Source of the DNA: Puccinellia tenuiflora
Taxonomy: Eukaryota; Streptophyta; Magnoliopsida; Poales; Poaceae
NCBI GenBank assembly: GCA_012064385.1
Contig: QRDG01000534.1
Span: 301,932-365,931, forward strand
Direction: 5' to 3'
Length of the DNA stretch: 64,000 nt
This document shows, one piece after another, positions 1 to 10,960 of this stretch. The notes under the pieces were generated by a model, which saw only the letters and a list, made by a program, of their open reading frames with translations, made no database searches and had not been told where the DNA came from. How positions within the stretch are numbered: the stretch's first letter is position 1; each line of letters begins with the position of its first letter. Both the position numbers and the translations under genes were made by a program.

Positions 1-314
1 ACTCTCAACATCATTAACATAATTAAACACATGATAGTTCCACGAAAACACATGCATGGTAGACGTTACTCGGAGATCATTCTTTTGTGGATCAAATAGG
101 ATGAGAATTGCGTAGGGCTACGAGAAGCACACCTTAAAGTTCGTATTCCACATCTATGGACACTTCATGCTATCACTATCCGCATCCAAAGATAGTACTA
201 ACAAACAGCACAACCTATTTCTTGAATAGTCTCTTTCTTCAATAACACAAGCATCAAGAAACCTCATGATCTATTCAATCCAACAATAATAAAGAACAAA
301 CTCATGATGAAGAT
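1..314 (-). repeat. Truncated LTR of family S (host of the S1 insertion)
   Basis: This stretch is nearly identical to 704-1017 inside the S1 LTR, so it is part of another LTR of the same family in the same orientation. It stops exactly where the next LTR begins (315), after the bases AAGAT at 310-314, the expected left TSD of S1. The rest of this older LTR should lie beyond the far end of S1, which is not preserved in the window. Confidence 0.8.
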
Positions 315-1813
315 TGATGTCTACTACACGCTTCTATTCTTGTAGACTTTTTGGGCCTCCAAGCGCAGAGGTTTGTAGTACATCGGCAACTTTCCCTTAA
401 GTGAGTAACCCAAGGTTTATCGAATCCACGGGAGGTAGAGGTCAAAGATATCCCTCTCAAGCAACCCTGCAATTAAGACACAAGAAGTCTCTTGTGTCCC
501 TAACATACCTAATACAGTTTTCAGTTGTATAGGTGCTCTAGTTCGGCGAAGAGATGGTAAAATGCAAGTGATATGGATGGTAAAAGGTGATTTTGTAATT
601 CTGTAATAAAAATGGCAGCAAGCAAACAAGTGACAAAAGTGACTAAAAACGGTGTATCAATGCTTGGAAACAAGGCCTAGGATTCATACTTTGACTAGTG
701 ACTACTCTCAACATCATTAACATAATTAAACACATAATAGTTCCACAAAAACACATGCATGGTAGACGTTACTCGGAGATCATTCTTTCATGGATCAAAT
801 AGGATGAGAATTGCGTAGGGCTATGAAAAGCACACCTTAAAGTTCGTATTCCACATCTATGGACACTTCATGCTGTCACTATCCGCATCCAAAGATAGTA
901 CTAACAAACAACACAACATATTTCTTGAATAGTCTCTTTCTTTAATAACACAAGCATCAAGAAACCTCATGATCTATTCAATCCAACAATAATAAAGAAC
1001 AAACTCATGATGAAGATCCTTCCAATCTATTATCCATAGAGTCACACACGGCACCCACACTATCACCGAGATACCGTGATCACAACGGTGACTCTGGAAA
1101 TTGTACTAAATAACATCACTTGAGCAAAATCATATCCATTACACATAGGGAAACATCATGTATTCAACTATACTAACAAAGCTCATGATCACAACGAAGA
1201 TCACATCATGGGAGAGAGAGATAACCACATAGCTACTTGTATAAGCCTCAGCCCCGGTGAGGGACTACTCCCTCCTCATCGCGGGAAGCAGCGGTGTTGA
1301 TGGAGATGGCCCCGGTGGTCGATCCCCGTCCCATCAGGGTGCCGGAACAGGACCTTCTGAACCCCCGAAACTTGTCGGCGATGGCGGCGGAGCTCTGTTG
1401 CATATTTGGGAAAATCCTTCAGGGGTTAGGTTTTTTGCGTCGGATGTGATTTTATAGGCATCGGAGGCGGCCGAGGGGTGCCCCACAGGGTAGGGGTGGG
1501 TCCCACCTGCGGGTGGGCCCTAGGCCGCGGCAGGGGGGCGCCCCTGGCCTGTGTGGGTCCCCTAGAGTCGCCCTTCTGGATCCCTTCCTCATTTCTTCAA
1601 TAAAAAATCTCCATAAATTTTCGTCCAATTCCGAGAATATTTCCAGAAGTAACTTTCTGCAACAAAAACAGGGAACTGGCACTGGGCATCTTGTCAATAG
1701 GTTAGTCCGACAAAATGCATAAAAATGATGTAATATGATAGTAAAAACATGTTACAACATCACAAAACTAGCATGGATCACTCAAAAAGTATAGATATGT
1801 TTGACACATATCA
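315..1813 (-). repeat. 3' LTR of gag-only element S1
   Basis: About 1.5 kb. On the minus strand it begins TGATATGTGTC and ends GTAGACATCA. A purine-rich tract adjoins it on the element side (minus-strand complement of 1814-1826, AGCTTGGGGATGC), which is a typical polypurine tract and shows this is the 3' LTR of a minus-strand element. The sequence resembles the abundant Sabrina/WHAM-like LTRs of grasses; that family name is from memory and not certain. Small ORFs inside it are not credible genes. Confidence 0.8.
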
Positions 1814-2232
1814 GCATCCCCAAGCTTAACTCCTACTCGTCCTCGAGTAGGTAAGTGATAACAAAATAATTTTTGATGAGACATGCAACCAACACAATCG
1901 TGATCAAGATAGTAATGTAAAGCATAGGATGTGAATGAAGTGATACAAAACAATTGTCTATAGTTGATAGCAAGAAAGCAATGAATAACCAAGTTGAATC
2001 ATTCAAGCAAAACCTTTCATAATTAGTACGTTAAAGACATGAAAGCAATTTGATCCACATATTTGACTAATCCACAAAGGTAATAGTTCCATGAAAAAAG
2101 TGTTTGAGAATCAAAACAAAGAAGATGTAAGTTTTAGGAAAAAGCTTCAACTTCCAACGGTAAAGTCAATATAAAGATTCATGTTTAATCTGACAATGCA
2201 ATATGATCAATGATACCCAGGGTCAATGCTAG
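1814..2232 (-). other. 3' untranslated part of S1, distal segment
   Basis: Noncoding, AT-rich sequence between the S1 polypurine tract and the insertion point of element A. It continues at 10961 on the other side of A. The last five bases (GCTAG, 2228-2232) are the left TSD of element A. No gene is visible. Confidence 0.75.
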
Positions 2233-5200
2233 TGTAACATCCCGAGATTTTCAAAATTTTGAAAATTTAGAAAGATCAAAAACATTTTGTTGTTTAAGTT
2301 TCCAAACTCAAAATCATGCATGGTATTCATCAGCATCATGTGTTTGTTGCATTTAAATTGCTTGAATTAGTAAAAGAATTCAAAATTAAAAATATATTTT
2401 ATTAAGTGACCTAAAGGGTGCAACGCAACCCTAGTCAATATTTCAAATATTTTGATTTTATTTGATGGCAAGACTAGTGCCATAATTTTGTATTTTGAAT
2501 AAGTTCTCTAAAAAGTATTTTTACAAATTTTTCCAAAGTTGGGAAATAGCAACAATTACCTTTTATGCCCAAGGGTATTTTGGTAAATAAAGTTGTGCAA
2601 AGATGATCCCAAATATTTTAGTTTGATAAAGGGTATTTTTACAAAATTATTCAAATTGGTTTGAACGAATTTGAATTTCTATTTTGAAAGATATGTTGAT
2701 TTTTTTTTAGAAAAAGAAAAGGGTTTAAAAAAAAATAGGAAGAGGTCAGCCGAGCCAGCCCACCTGAGCCAACCGAGTCGGCCCAGCACCATCCCCGCAC
2801 CCGGCCCTCTCTTTTATTTTTCTTTTCTCTCTCTGACTGGTGGACCCCACCCGTGACGCAATCGCTGATGTCACAGGATCCCCAACCTCAAGGAGCAAGA
2901 ACCCGACACAGATTCGATCTCAATCCGGCCGATTTCGGGGGAGTTTGTGGTGCTCGTGCACGCCCCCTTAAAGCCCCCTTGACCCCCTCCGTTTTCCCCT
3001 TCGCAACCGCTAGGTAAAGCGCCGCCACGCCGCCGTACTCGACCTCGCCGCTCCGCCGTTGCCGCCGGTAGGATCTCAAGCTCCGGCCACCGCACGACGT
3101 CGCCAGCTTCCCCACTCCCTCCTATCCTTCTTATTTCTTCGTGGCGCTTCTCATGGACATCTTCTTCTCTTTGTTCCATCACCAGATCGTCGATTCTGTG
3201 ATCAACCGAAGACGCCCGCCGCCGTCCGTGTCTCCGACGAGCAATTGACGGCGAAGGAGAGATCACCGGAGACCACCGCCGCGCCATCGACCTCATCTCG
3301 TCAAGCCGAACCTCGGGGTAAGTTCCGCGCGTCCTGGAATGCCGGCCATCGCTGGAACGCTCGACGCCGAGCCGTCCCCGCCGTCTGTCACCATCGCCGG
3401 AACCCTAACTCCGGCCAGCCTCAGATGCATCCGATCTGGATCGTTGGATCTCGATCCAACGGCTTCCTTTTATTTCTTTTACCGAACCGGTACCGTCCAA
3501 TCAGAGCACGCCTAGTCAGCGCCCAGTCAGCGCACAGTCAGCGCCTAATCAGCGCCACGTCAGGTGCCTTTTTCTGTAATTTCGGCCGAATTAAATTAAT
3601 CTGGTAGTTTTGTAGAAAAGTCCCTGAAACTTCATTTCATCATATCTTTTTAATGGCTCGGCCAAATTTAATGAACTTTATATTTTTGAAAACCTCTTGA
3701 CGTGTAGAATATTTTAGATCTCTGTTTTGCCTATTTAAAATTATTCAAATTCCAAATGAGAGATTTGAGTAATTTTGGCATATCTTTAAATCCATACATT
3801 ATTTTAAATTGTTTTCTTCTGCAAAAGTGTGTCTTTTAGTGTCCTCTGTCCAGTAGATATTTTAGTTTGCACTTTTGCATCATGCATTGATAATGTTTTG
3901 TAAAAACTCAAATAGTGGCATTTTTTACTATAGTAATTGTTTTGAATTATTAAAACCACTTAAAATATTAATCATGAGCATCATGCATATAGAAATTAAC
4001 ATAAAGTAATGACTTTATTAATTGTTAACTTTGATTTGTGTTGGCTTAGCAAATCATCTTGCATGCATATTTTATTGTATTGCCATTTTGTCTGTGTGTT
4101 GATGTTATGCAAATTGTTTGTTTAGATTTCGAGGAGTGCCAGAGCTGCTACGAGTGTTGTGAGAATCTGAACAACTATCAAGGCAAGTGCATACACAAAT
4201 TCATGAATGGCCTATTACTATTTTTATATGGCATTGTAGACTATTTTTCCAGTAGCATGCATGATAGGCTGTTTTTATTAAAGTTATTATGCTATGCAAA
4301 CCTGATAGGTTAGCCACATGATTTAGTTGATTAGTGACCTATTTAATTTAGTAGAATTGCTTGCTGCAAAACTGAAGTATTTTATTGTAGTTGAGTTAAG
4401 GAAAATTCTACTAAATTAATGAACTACCTAGGTGGTATTGGTTTGTTTGATGGAGGCGAAGTTGAGTGGCTATTCAGGGCCATTTCCATGGTTTTACCTG
4501 AATATGTGCACTTGTGAAAGGCCACCTAGGGTTTGAGATTAATGTCACACCGTGTTTGTTTGCCCGACCGTGCAACCACTAGTCATATGGGCTCTGTCTT
4601 GACGGAGTACGTTGTGTGGACCTGGGTCAGTGGGATCTGATGATGTAGAGGGGTAGGACGGCAGTGATCTCGCTAGAGTACCATGGGAAAACACTTCTGA
4701 AAAGTCTCATCTCGATCTTCTCCTTTTCTTCTCACTAAATGAGTGAGTAGGAAGTTTGGGTTGATTGGGTCTAGTGGGGAAAGTGCCACAAACTCTCGAG
4801 AGTATTCAAAACTAAGATCTTAGCCGTGTCCGCGGTAATGGACAATCACGAGTGACCAAATAAGGATGTTGACAGAAGATCTTCATTCCAATTTCTAAGT
4901 TAAAACTTGATGGGTGAACATGGGGGAATTCGAGACACTGGTGCGCCCAGGGATGTCTCTTAAAGTTTTTTTGAGAGAAAGAAATGATTTTTGAAAGTAT
5001 AGGATAAAATTCGCTTTGCGCAAGAGCCTTGAGATCCACCAGCCAAATATGCATGTAGAATAGTTTTTGCCATCTAATATCCACCATAGTATGACACTTG
5101 CCAGCATGTCACAAGGTATTGACCCAAATTCCCTGGGCTGCAACGTTAATGTTGCAGGTTGTTCAGATGAGGAGTAAGGACGTTTGTTTACTTTCGAGCT

Positions 5201-5490
5201 TACAACCAACATGGTCGCCAGTGGCACATGGAGGTGATGGAGCTCAGTGCTACTTTATTATGCTGCTTGAACTCTGAATAATATTTGTGGAACTTTATTT
5301 ATTTTAAGCTAGCTTCGGCTATGCAAAGTTGTAATAAAGTACATTATTTTTGGATCATTCGTACATGCGATGTAATAACGTTTAATGTTTATGCATGGTA
5401 TTACATCCTGTTGGTGAATGCTAGCCATACTCGATCCAGGGCCTAGCATATTCACAATGTATTCTTGCTTTTCAAAGTGAGGGTGCTACA
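2233..5490 (+). repeat. 5' LTR of element A
   Basis: 3258 bp, nearly identical to 7695-10960. It contains a GC-rich block (about 2880-3420) followed by GGTAAGTT at 3316, which looks like an exon with a GT splice donor. A 57-bp exon-like segment follows at 4126-4182. ORFs inside the GC-rich block occur in both LTRs simply because the LTRs are copies; none has a convincing start. Confidence 0.93.
4126..4182 (+). other. 57-bp micro-exon-like segment in the 5' LTR
   Basis: Bounded by TTGTTTAG on the left (AG acceptor with T-rich tract) and CAAG|GCAAGT on the right (a GC-type donor with strong consensus). One frame is open throughout and Cys-rich (pattern C-x2-C-x2-C-C). The divergent solo LTR at 47393-50178 has a segment of exactly the same length at the matching place. 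A plausible role is an exon of a spliced 5' leader, with the next acceptor CCCCAACAG directly before the gag ATG at 6333. Splicing is inferred, not shown. Confidence 0.5.
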
Positions 5491-5493
5491 GAA

Positions 5494-5505
5494 TGGTATC
5501 AGAGC
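5494..5505 (+). other. Primer-binding site of element A
   Basis: TGGTATCAGAGC, complementary to the 3' end of initiator tRNA-Met, lies three bases after the 5' LTR. This is the standard minus-strand priming site of many plant LTR retrotransposons. Confidence 0.9.
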
Positions 5506-5702
5506 GTAATGTTGCGTGTAGGCTCGAAAACCCTAGGTTTGGATTAGAAATAAGAAAGACCATAGGAACAAAATTCTATTTTCTTCTTATCCAAATCTTT
5601 CCAAACATCTTTCTTGTACCTTTCACAACTATTGCTTTCTAAATCTTCTTCTCTTGTTTATAGATGACCAGTCTCTTTGAAACATTCTAGAAAGGACTAG
5701 TT

Positions 5703-6071
5703 ATGACAATGACTTTGGAGTGTGAGACCGAGTTCCGAAGGGCATTGAAGAACCTCATGTCGAGTTTGGGATTTAAAGGAGCAGCTGTATACAAAGGATT
5801 TTCTTTCATGGATGAAGGTCATGAGTATTGGTGGGTACAACTCCACTTGTACGAGAACAAAGAAGATGACCACAAGACCGAAGGACGCTGGATGATCACC
5901 AACCCAGAACTGCATGCAACGTTCTTCGATTCAGCAAGAAGTGCAGCATGGGAAGCCATCGAGTACCTTAGTTCAAGACTTCAAATTAGGCTTCAGAACA
6001 CCCAGAAGTTTCTCGAAGAACCCAAGAAAATAGAAGAGGAACTCGAAGCACTAAAAAAGAAGATAGATTAG
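5703..6071 (+). CDS. Small unrecognised ORF between the 5' LTR and gag of element A
   Basis: An ATG-initiated ORF of 122 residues with no family I recognise. The middle is rich in aromatic residues (HEYWWVQLHLYENKEDD); the C-terminus is a Glu/Lys-rich helix likely to be a coiled coil. It lies 200 bp after the primer site and 260 bp before gag. If the leader is spliced as suggested by the LTR micro-exon, this ORF would fall inside an intron or be expressed only from unspliced RNA. Codon use looks real (no runs or low complexity), but coding is unproven. Confidence 0.5.
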   Translation: MTMTLECETEFRRALKNLMSSLGFKGAAVYKGFSFMDEGHEYWWVQLHLYENKEDDHKTEGRWMITNPELHATFFDSARSAAWEAIEYLSSRLQIRLQNTQKFLEEPKKIEEELEALKKKID

Positions 6072-6332
6072 ACCACCTTTTATCCTTAGTCTAGCTTCGC
6101 GATAAAGTATTGACCTATCAAAATGTGGTATGGCAGTACTCGTGTGCTCGTGTTAGAACCTATATCATGTTAGTTAAGTTTTCAAAACCTTGATTTTCGA
6201 ATTTATAAAATTCTTGACTTGTTTTATTGTGTGATCGTCTGCTTGTTGCTGATTGTTGTTAATTGTTTGTATGGGTAGAAATATTTCTTTTAGATCTTTC
6301 TTTCTATGCTCATCTATGCTAAACCCCAACAG

Positions 6333-6353
6333 ATGCCTCCTCGCCGTGACCCC

Positions 6354-6415
<62 letters not shown>

Positions 6416-7550
6416 CGACCAGATGCAACAGATGATGGCCGCACAAACCCAGTTGATGAATATGATGGCCCAATTCCTGGCAAACCAGAATGCACCACCA
6501 CCATCACCTCCACCGCCACCACCACCACCCCAACCCCAAGTGGACAGGCTCACCAGATTTCTGAGGCTGAGACCCAATAAGTTCTCTACAGCCACTGAGC
6601 CCATTGTAGCTGATGACTGGCTACGTTATGTGCACAAGGACCTAGTCACTTGTGAATGCAATGATGCTGAGATGGTGAGATTCACTGCTCACCTACTCGA
6701 GGGACCAGCAGCACAGTGGTGGGAGACCTACCAGATTTCTCACCCATTAGCTGGACTCACTTGGGATACGTTCAAGGAGGGACTCCGCAGTGCTCACATT
6801 TCCACAGGAATCGTGAACCTGAAGAGAGATGAGTTCCGCAGTCTGAGGCAAGGAAACAGAACTCTGAAGGAGTACATGGATGATTTCTGTGCACTGTCAC
6901 GTTATGCTCCAGAGGACATCGATACTGATGCTAAGAGGAAGGACAAATTCCTTAGTGGTCTCTGTGGTGAACTGAAGATACCATTGTCGGTGGCATATGC
7001 ACCAAATTATCAAGCTCTACTGGACCAAGCCATCACATTGGACAACAATATATAGAAGGAGGAGAACAGGAAAAGGAAGTATAATGGAAACAAGTACAAC
7101 TCAGAATCTGCACACAAGAAGGCCAAGTACCATGATGGACACAGCCACAACCATCAAGGTCAAGAGCACAATGGAGGAAACGAAGGAGGTAATGGAGAAC
7201 ACAAGGACAATGACCACAATGGCCGCAACAATGGGAACCACAATGGTCAGAATCATCATCACCATGCAGGAAAGAAAGACCTTAGTCACATTCAATGCTT
7301 CAATTGCAAACAGATGGGGCATTATTCGACTGAATGTCCGGAAAGGAAGACTGAAGAAGCTGTCAAACCCAACTCTCTCGAGAATGGACACGTGAACCAT
7401 GTTCATGTGGGAAGAGCATTCAATAAACCTAGTATGGTGAACGGTACACTACTAACTATTTACCTCAATCATTTGTTCTTCATCTACCACATAAGAGGAT
7501 TAAGGATGTTAAGTCATGGCTCAGCTTTAAACCACAACTTGTACCCCTAG
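6333..7550 (+). pseudogene. gag: gag of element A, with an in-frame amber stop
   Basis: Encodes the structural coat (Gag) protein that packages retrotransposon RNA. In order: MPPRRD start, 21 consecutive Asn, Gln/Met and Pro-rich linker, then a capsid-type domain around residues 70-230 (motifs WWETYQ, LKEYMDDF, YAPED). Next come a His/Asn-rich stretch and a CCHC zinc knuckle (CFNCKQMGHYSTEC) at about 7293-7334. A TAG at 7053-7055 interrupts the frame just after the capsid domain; the reading frame resumes cleanly, so one substitution (probably CAG to TAG) broke it. Nothing resembling protease follows; coding fades by 7550. Confidence 0.85.
6354..6416 (+). repeat. (AAC)21 microsatellite in gag
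   Basis: 21 uninterrupted AAC units, in frame, encoding 21 Asn near the Gag N-terminus. It also creates spurious Thr, Gln, Val, Leu and Cys runs in the other five frames. Confidence 0.98.
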
Positions 7551-7694
7551 ATGGAGGATAAGAGTTCTAGACTACCAACAAAAGTTTCTTTTAAGGGTGG
7601 TAGCCACCCCGTAGCTAAAACCAGAGATCCCAAACCCATTTCTTTCTAGCCTCTTCGAATCTCGGGGACGAGATTCCTTTTAAGGGTGGTAGTC
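7551..7694 (+). other. 3' end of element A with a duplicated polypurine-like motif
   Basis: Short noncoding stretch between the decayed end of gag and the 3' LTR. The motif CTTTTAAGGGTGGTAG occurs twice, near 7588-7603 and at 7677-7692. The second copy abuts the LTR and is the functional polypurine tract. The phrase CTCGGGGACGAG just upstream is typical of grass gypsy elements. This is where pol would normally end, so pol was removed between here and gag. Confidence 0.75.
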
Positions 7695-10600
7695 TGTAAC
7701 ATCCCGAGATTTTCAAAATTTTGAAAATTTAGAAAGATCAAAAACTTTTTGTTGTTTAAGTTTCAAAAGTCAAAATCATGCATGGTATTCATCAGCATCA
7801 TGTGTTTGTTGCATTTAAATTGCTTGAATTAGTAAAAGATTTCAAAATTAAAAATATATTTTATTAAGTGACCTAAAGGGTGCAACGCAACCCTAGTCAA
7901 TATTTCAAATATTTTGATTTTATTTGATGGCAAGACTAGTGCCATAATTTTGTATTTTGAATAAGTTCTCTAAAAAGTATTTTTACAAATTTTTCCAAAG
8001 TTGGGAAATAGCAACAATTACCTTTTATGCCCAAGGGTATTTTGGTAAATAAAGTTGTGCAAAGATGATCCCAAATATTTTAGTTTGATAAAGGGTATTT
8101 TTACAAAATTATTCAAATTGGTTTGAACCAATTTGAATTTCTATTTTGAAAGATATGTTGATTTTTTTTTTAGAAAAAGAAAAGGGTTTAAAAAAAAATA
8201 GGAAGAGGTCAGCCGAGCTAGCCCACCCGAGCCAACCGAGTCGGCCTAGCACCATCCCCGCACCCGGCCCTCTATTTTATTTTTCTTTTCTCTCTCTGAC
8301 TGGTGGACCCCACCCGTGACGCAATCGCTGATGTCACAGGATCCCCAACCTCCAGGAGCAAGAACCCGGCACGGATTCGATCTCAATCCGGCCGATTTCG
8401 GGGGAGTTTGTGGTGCTCGTGCACGCCCCCTTAAAGCCCCCTCGACCCCCTCCGTTTTCCCCTTCGCAACCGCTAGGTAAAGCGCCGCCACGCCGCCGTA
8501 CTCGACCTCGCCGCTCCGCCATTGCCGCCGGTAGGATCTCAAGCTCCGGCCACCGCACGACGTCGCCAGCTTCCCCTCTCCCTCCTATCCTTCTTATTTC
8601 TTCGTGGCGCTTCTCATGGACATCTTCTTCTCTTTGTTCCATCACCAGATCGTCGATTCTGTGATCAACCGAAGACGCCCGCCGCCGTCCGTGTCTCCGA
8701 CAAGCAATTGACGGCGAAGGAGAGATCACCAGAGACCACCGCCACGCCATCGACCTCCTCTCGTCAAGCTGAACCTCGGGGTAAGTTCCGCGCATCCTGG
8801 AACGCCGGCCATCGCTGGAACGCTCGACGCCGAGCCGTCGCCGCCGTCTGTCACCATCGCCGGAACCCTAACTCCGGCCAGCCTCAGATGCATCCGATCT
8901 GGACAGTTGGATCTCGATCCAATGGCTTCCTTTTATTTCTTTTACCGAACCGGTACCATCCAATCAGAGCACGTCTAGTCAGCACCCAGTCAGCGCACAG
9001 TCAGCGCCTAATCAGTGCCACGTCAGGTGCCTTTTTCTGTAATTTCGGCCGAATTAAATTAATCTGGCAGTTTTGCAGAAAAGTCCCTGAAACTTCATTT
9101 CATCATATCTTTTTAATGGCTCGGCCAAATTTAATGAACTTTATATTTTTGAAAACCTCTTGACGTGTAGAATATTTTAGAATTTTTAGTTCTCTGTTTT
9201 GCCTATTTAAAATTATTAAAATTCCAAATGAGAGATTTGAGTAATTTTGTCATATCTTTAAATCCATACATTATTTTAAATTGTTTTCTTCTGCAAAAGT
9301 GTGTCTTTTAGTGTCCTCTGTCCAGTAGATATTTTAGTTTGCACTTTTGCATCATGCATTGATAATGTTTTGTAAAAACTCAAATAGTGGCATTTTTTAC
9401 TATAGTAATTGTTTTGAATTATTAAAACCACTTAAAATATGAATCATGAGCATCATGCATATAGAAATTAACATAAAGTAATGACTTTATTAATTGTTAA
9501 CTTTGATTTGTGTTGGCTTAGCAAATCATCTTGCATGCATATTTTATTGTATTGCCATTTAGTCTGTGTGTTGATGTTATGCAAATTGTTTGTTTAGATT
9601 TCGAGGAGTGCCAGAGCTGCTACGAGTGTTGTGAGAATATGAACAACTATCAAGGCAAGTGCATACACAAATTCATGAATGGCCTATTACTATTTTTATA
9701 TGGCATTGTAGACTATTTTTCCAGTAGCATGCATGATAGGCTGTTTTTATTAAAGTTATTATGCTATGCAAACCTGATAGGTTAGCCACATGATTTAGTT
9801 GATTAGTGACCGTATTTAATTTAGTAGAATTGCTTGCTGCAAAACTGAAGTATTTTATTGTAGTTAAGGAAAATTCTACTAAATTAATGAACTACCTAGG
9901 TGGTATTGGTTTGTTTGATGGAGGCGAAGTTGAGTGGCTATTCAGGGCCATTTCCATGGTTTTACCTGAATATGTGCACTTGTGAAAGGCCACCTAGGGT
10001 TTGAGATTAATGTCACACCGTGTTTGTTTGCCCGACCGTGCAACCACTAGTCATATGGGCTCTGTCTTGACAGAGTACATTGTGTGGACCTGGGTCAGTG
10101 AGATCTGATGATGTAGAGGGGTAGGACGGCAGTGATCTCGCTAGAGTACCATGGGAAAACACTTCTGAAAAGTCTTGTCTCGATCTTCTCCTTTTCTTCT
10201 CACTAAATGAGTGAGTAGGAAGTTTGCGTTGATTGGGTCTAGTGGGGAAAGTGCCACAAACTCTCGAGAGTATTCAAAACTAAGATCTTAGCCGTGTCCC
10301 CGGTAATGGACAATCACGAGTGACCAAATAAGGATGTTGACAGAAGATCTCTTCATTCCAATTTCTAAGTTAAAACTTGATGGGTGAACATGGGGGAATT
10401 CGAGACACTGGTGCGCCCAGGGATGTCTCTTAAAGTTTTTTTGAGAGAAAGAAATGATTTTTGAAAGTATAGGATAAAATTTGCTTTGCGCAAGAGCCTT
10501 GAGATCCACCAGCCAAATATGCATGTAGAATAGTTTTTGCCATCTAATATCCACCATAGTATGACACTTGCCAGCCTGTCACAAGGTATTGACCCAAATT

Positions 10601-10960
10601 CCCTGGGCTGCAACGTTAATGTTGCAGGTTGTTCAGATGAGGAGTAAGGACGTTTGTTTACTTTCGAGCTTACAACCAACATGGTCGCCAGTGGCACATG
10701 GAGGTGATGGAGCTCAGTGCTACTTTATTATGCTGCTTGAACTCTGAATAATATTTGTGGAACTTTATTTATTTTAAGCTAGCTTCGGCTATGCAAAGTT
10801 GTAATAAAGTACATTATTTTTGGATCATTCGTACGTGTGATGTAATAACGTTTAATGTTTATGCATGATATTACATCCTGTTGGTGAATGCTAGCCATAC
10901 TCGATCCAGGGCCTAGCATATTCACAATGTATTCTTGCTTTTCAAAGTGAGGGTGCTACA
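7695..10960 (+). repeat. 3' LTR of element A
   Basis: 3266 bp, aligned end to end with 2233-5490. Differences are scattered substitutions and a few short indels, a few percent at most by eye. The 57-bp exon-like segment recurs at 9598-9654 with the same flanking AG and GCAAGT. It is followed directly by the right TSD GCTAG (10961-10965). Confidence 0.93.

Larger units (their letters stand above)
2233..10960 (+). mobile_element. Element A: complete non-autonomous Ty3/gypsy element (gag only)
   Basis: The two LTRs are 2233-5490 and 7695-10960, each starting TGTAACATCCC and ending GGTGCTACA. The flanks carry a perfect 5-bp TSD, GCTAG, at 2228-2232 and 10961-10965. The primer-binding site is TGGTATCAGAGC (5494-5505) and the polypurine tract is TTTTAAGGGTGGTAGTC (7678-7694). 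The 2.2-kb interior holds a small ORF and a gag with a zinc knuckle, but no protease or pol. The long LTRs and terminal sequences resemble the Del/Tekay chromovirus group, an assignment by resemblance only. Confidence 0.92.

Noticed and set aside
2871..3607. Overlapping ORFs on both strands in the GC-rich LTR block, conserved again at 8246-9163
   Set aside because: The second set is simply the other LTR of element A. The frames have no ATG or rely on TTG/CTG starts, and frames on both strands are open because of GC-rich composition.
6174..6604. Poly-Val, poly-Leu, poly-Cys and poly-Thr ORFs
   Set aside because: All are alternative readings of the (AAC)21 repeat.
2233..10960. Segmental duplication of about 3.26 kb
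   Set aside because: The two copies are LTRs of one element, shown by TG/CA ends, primer site, polypurine tract and a perfect TSD.
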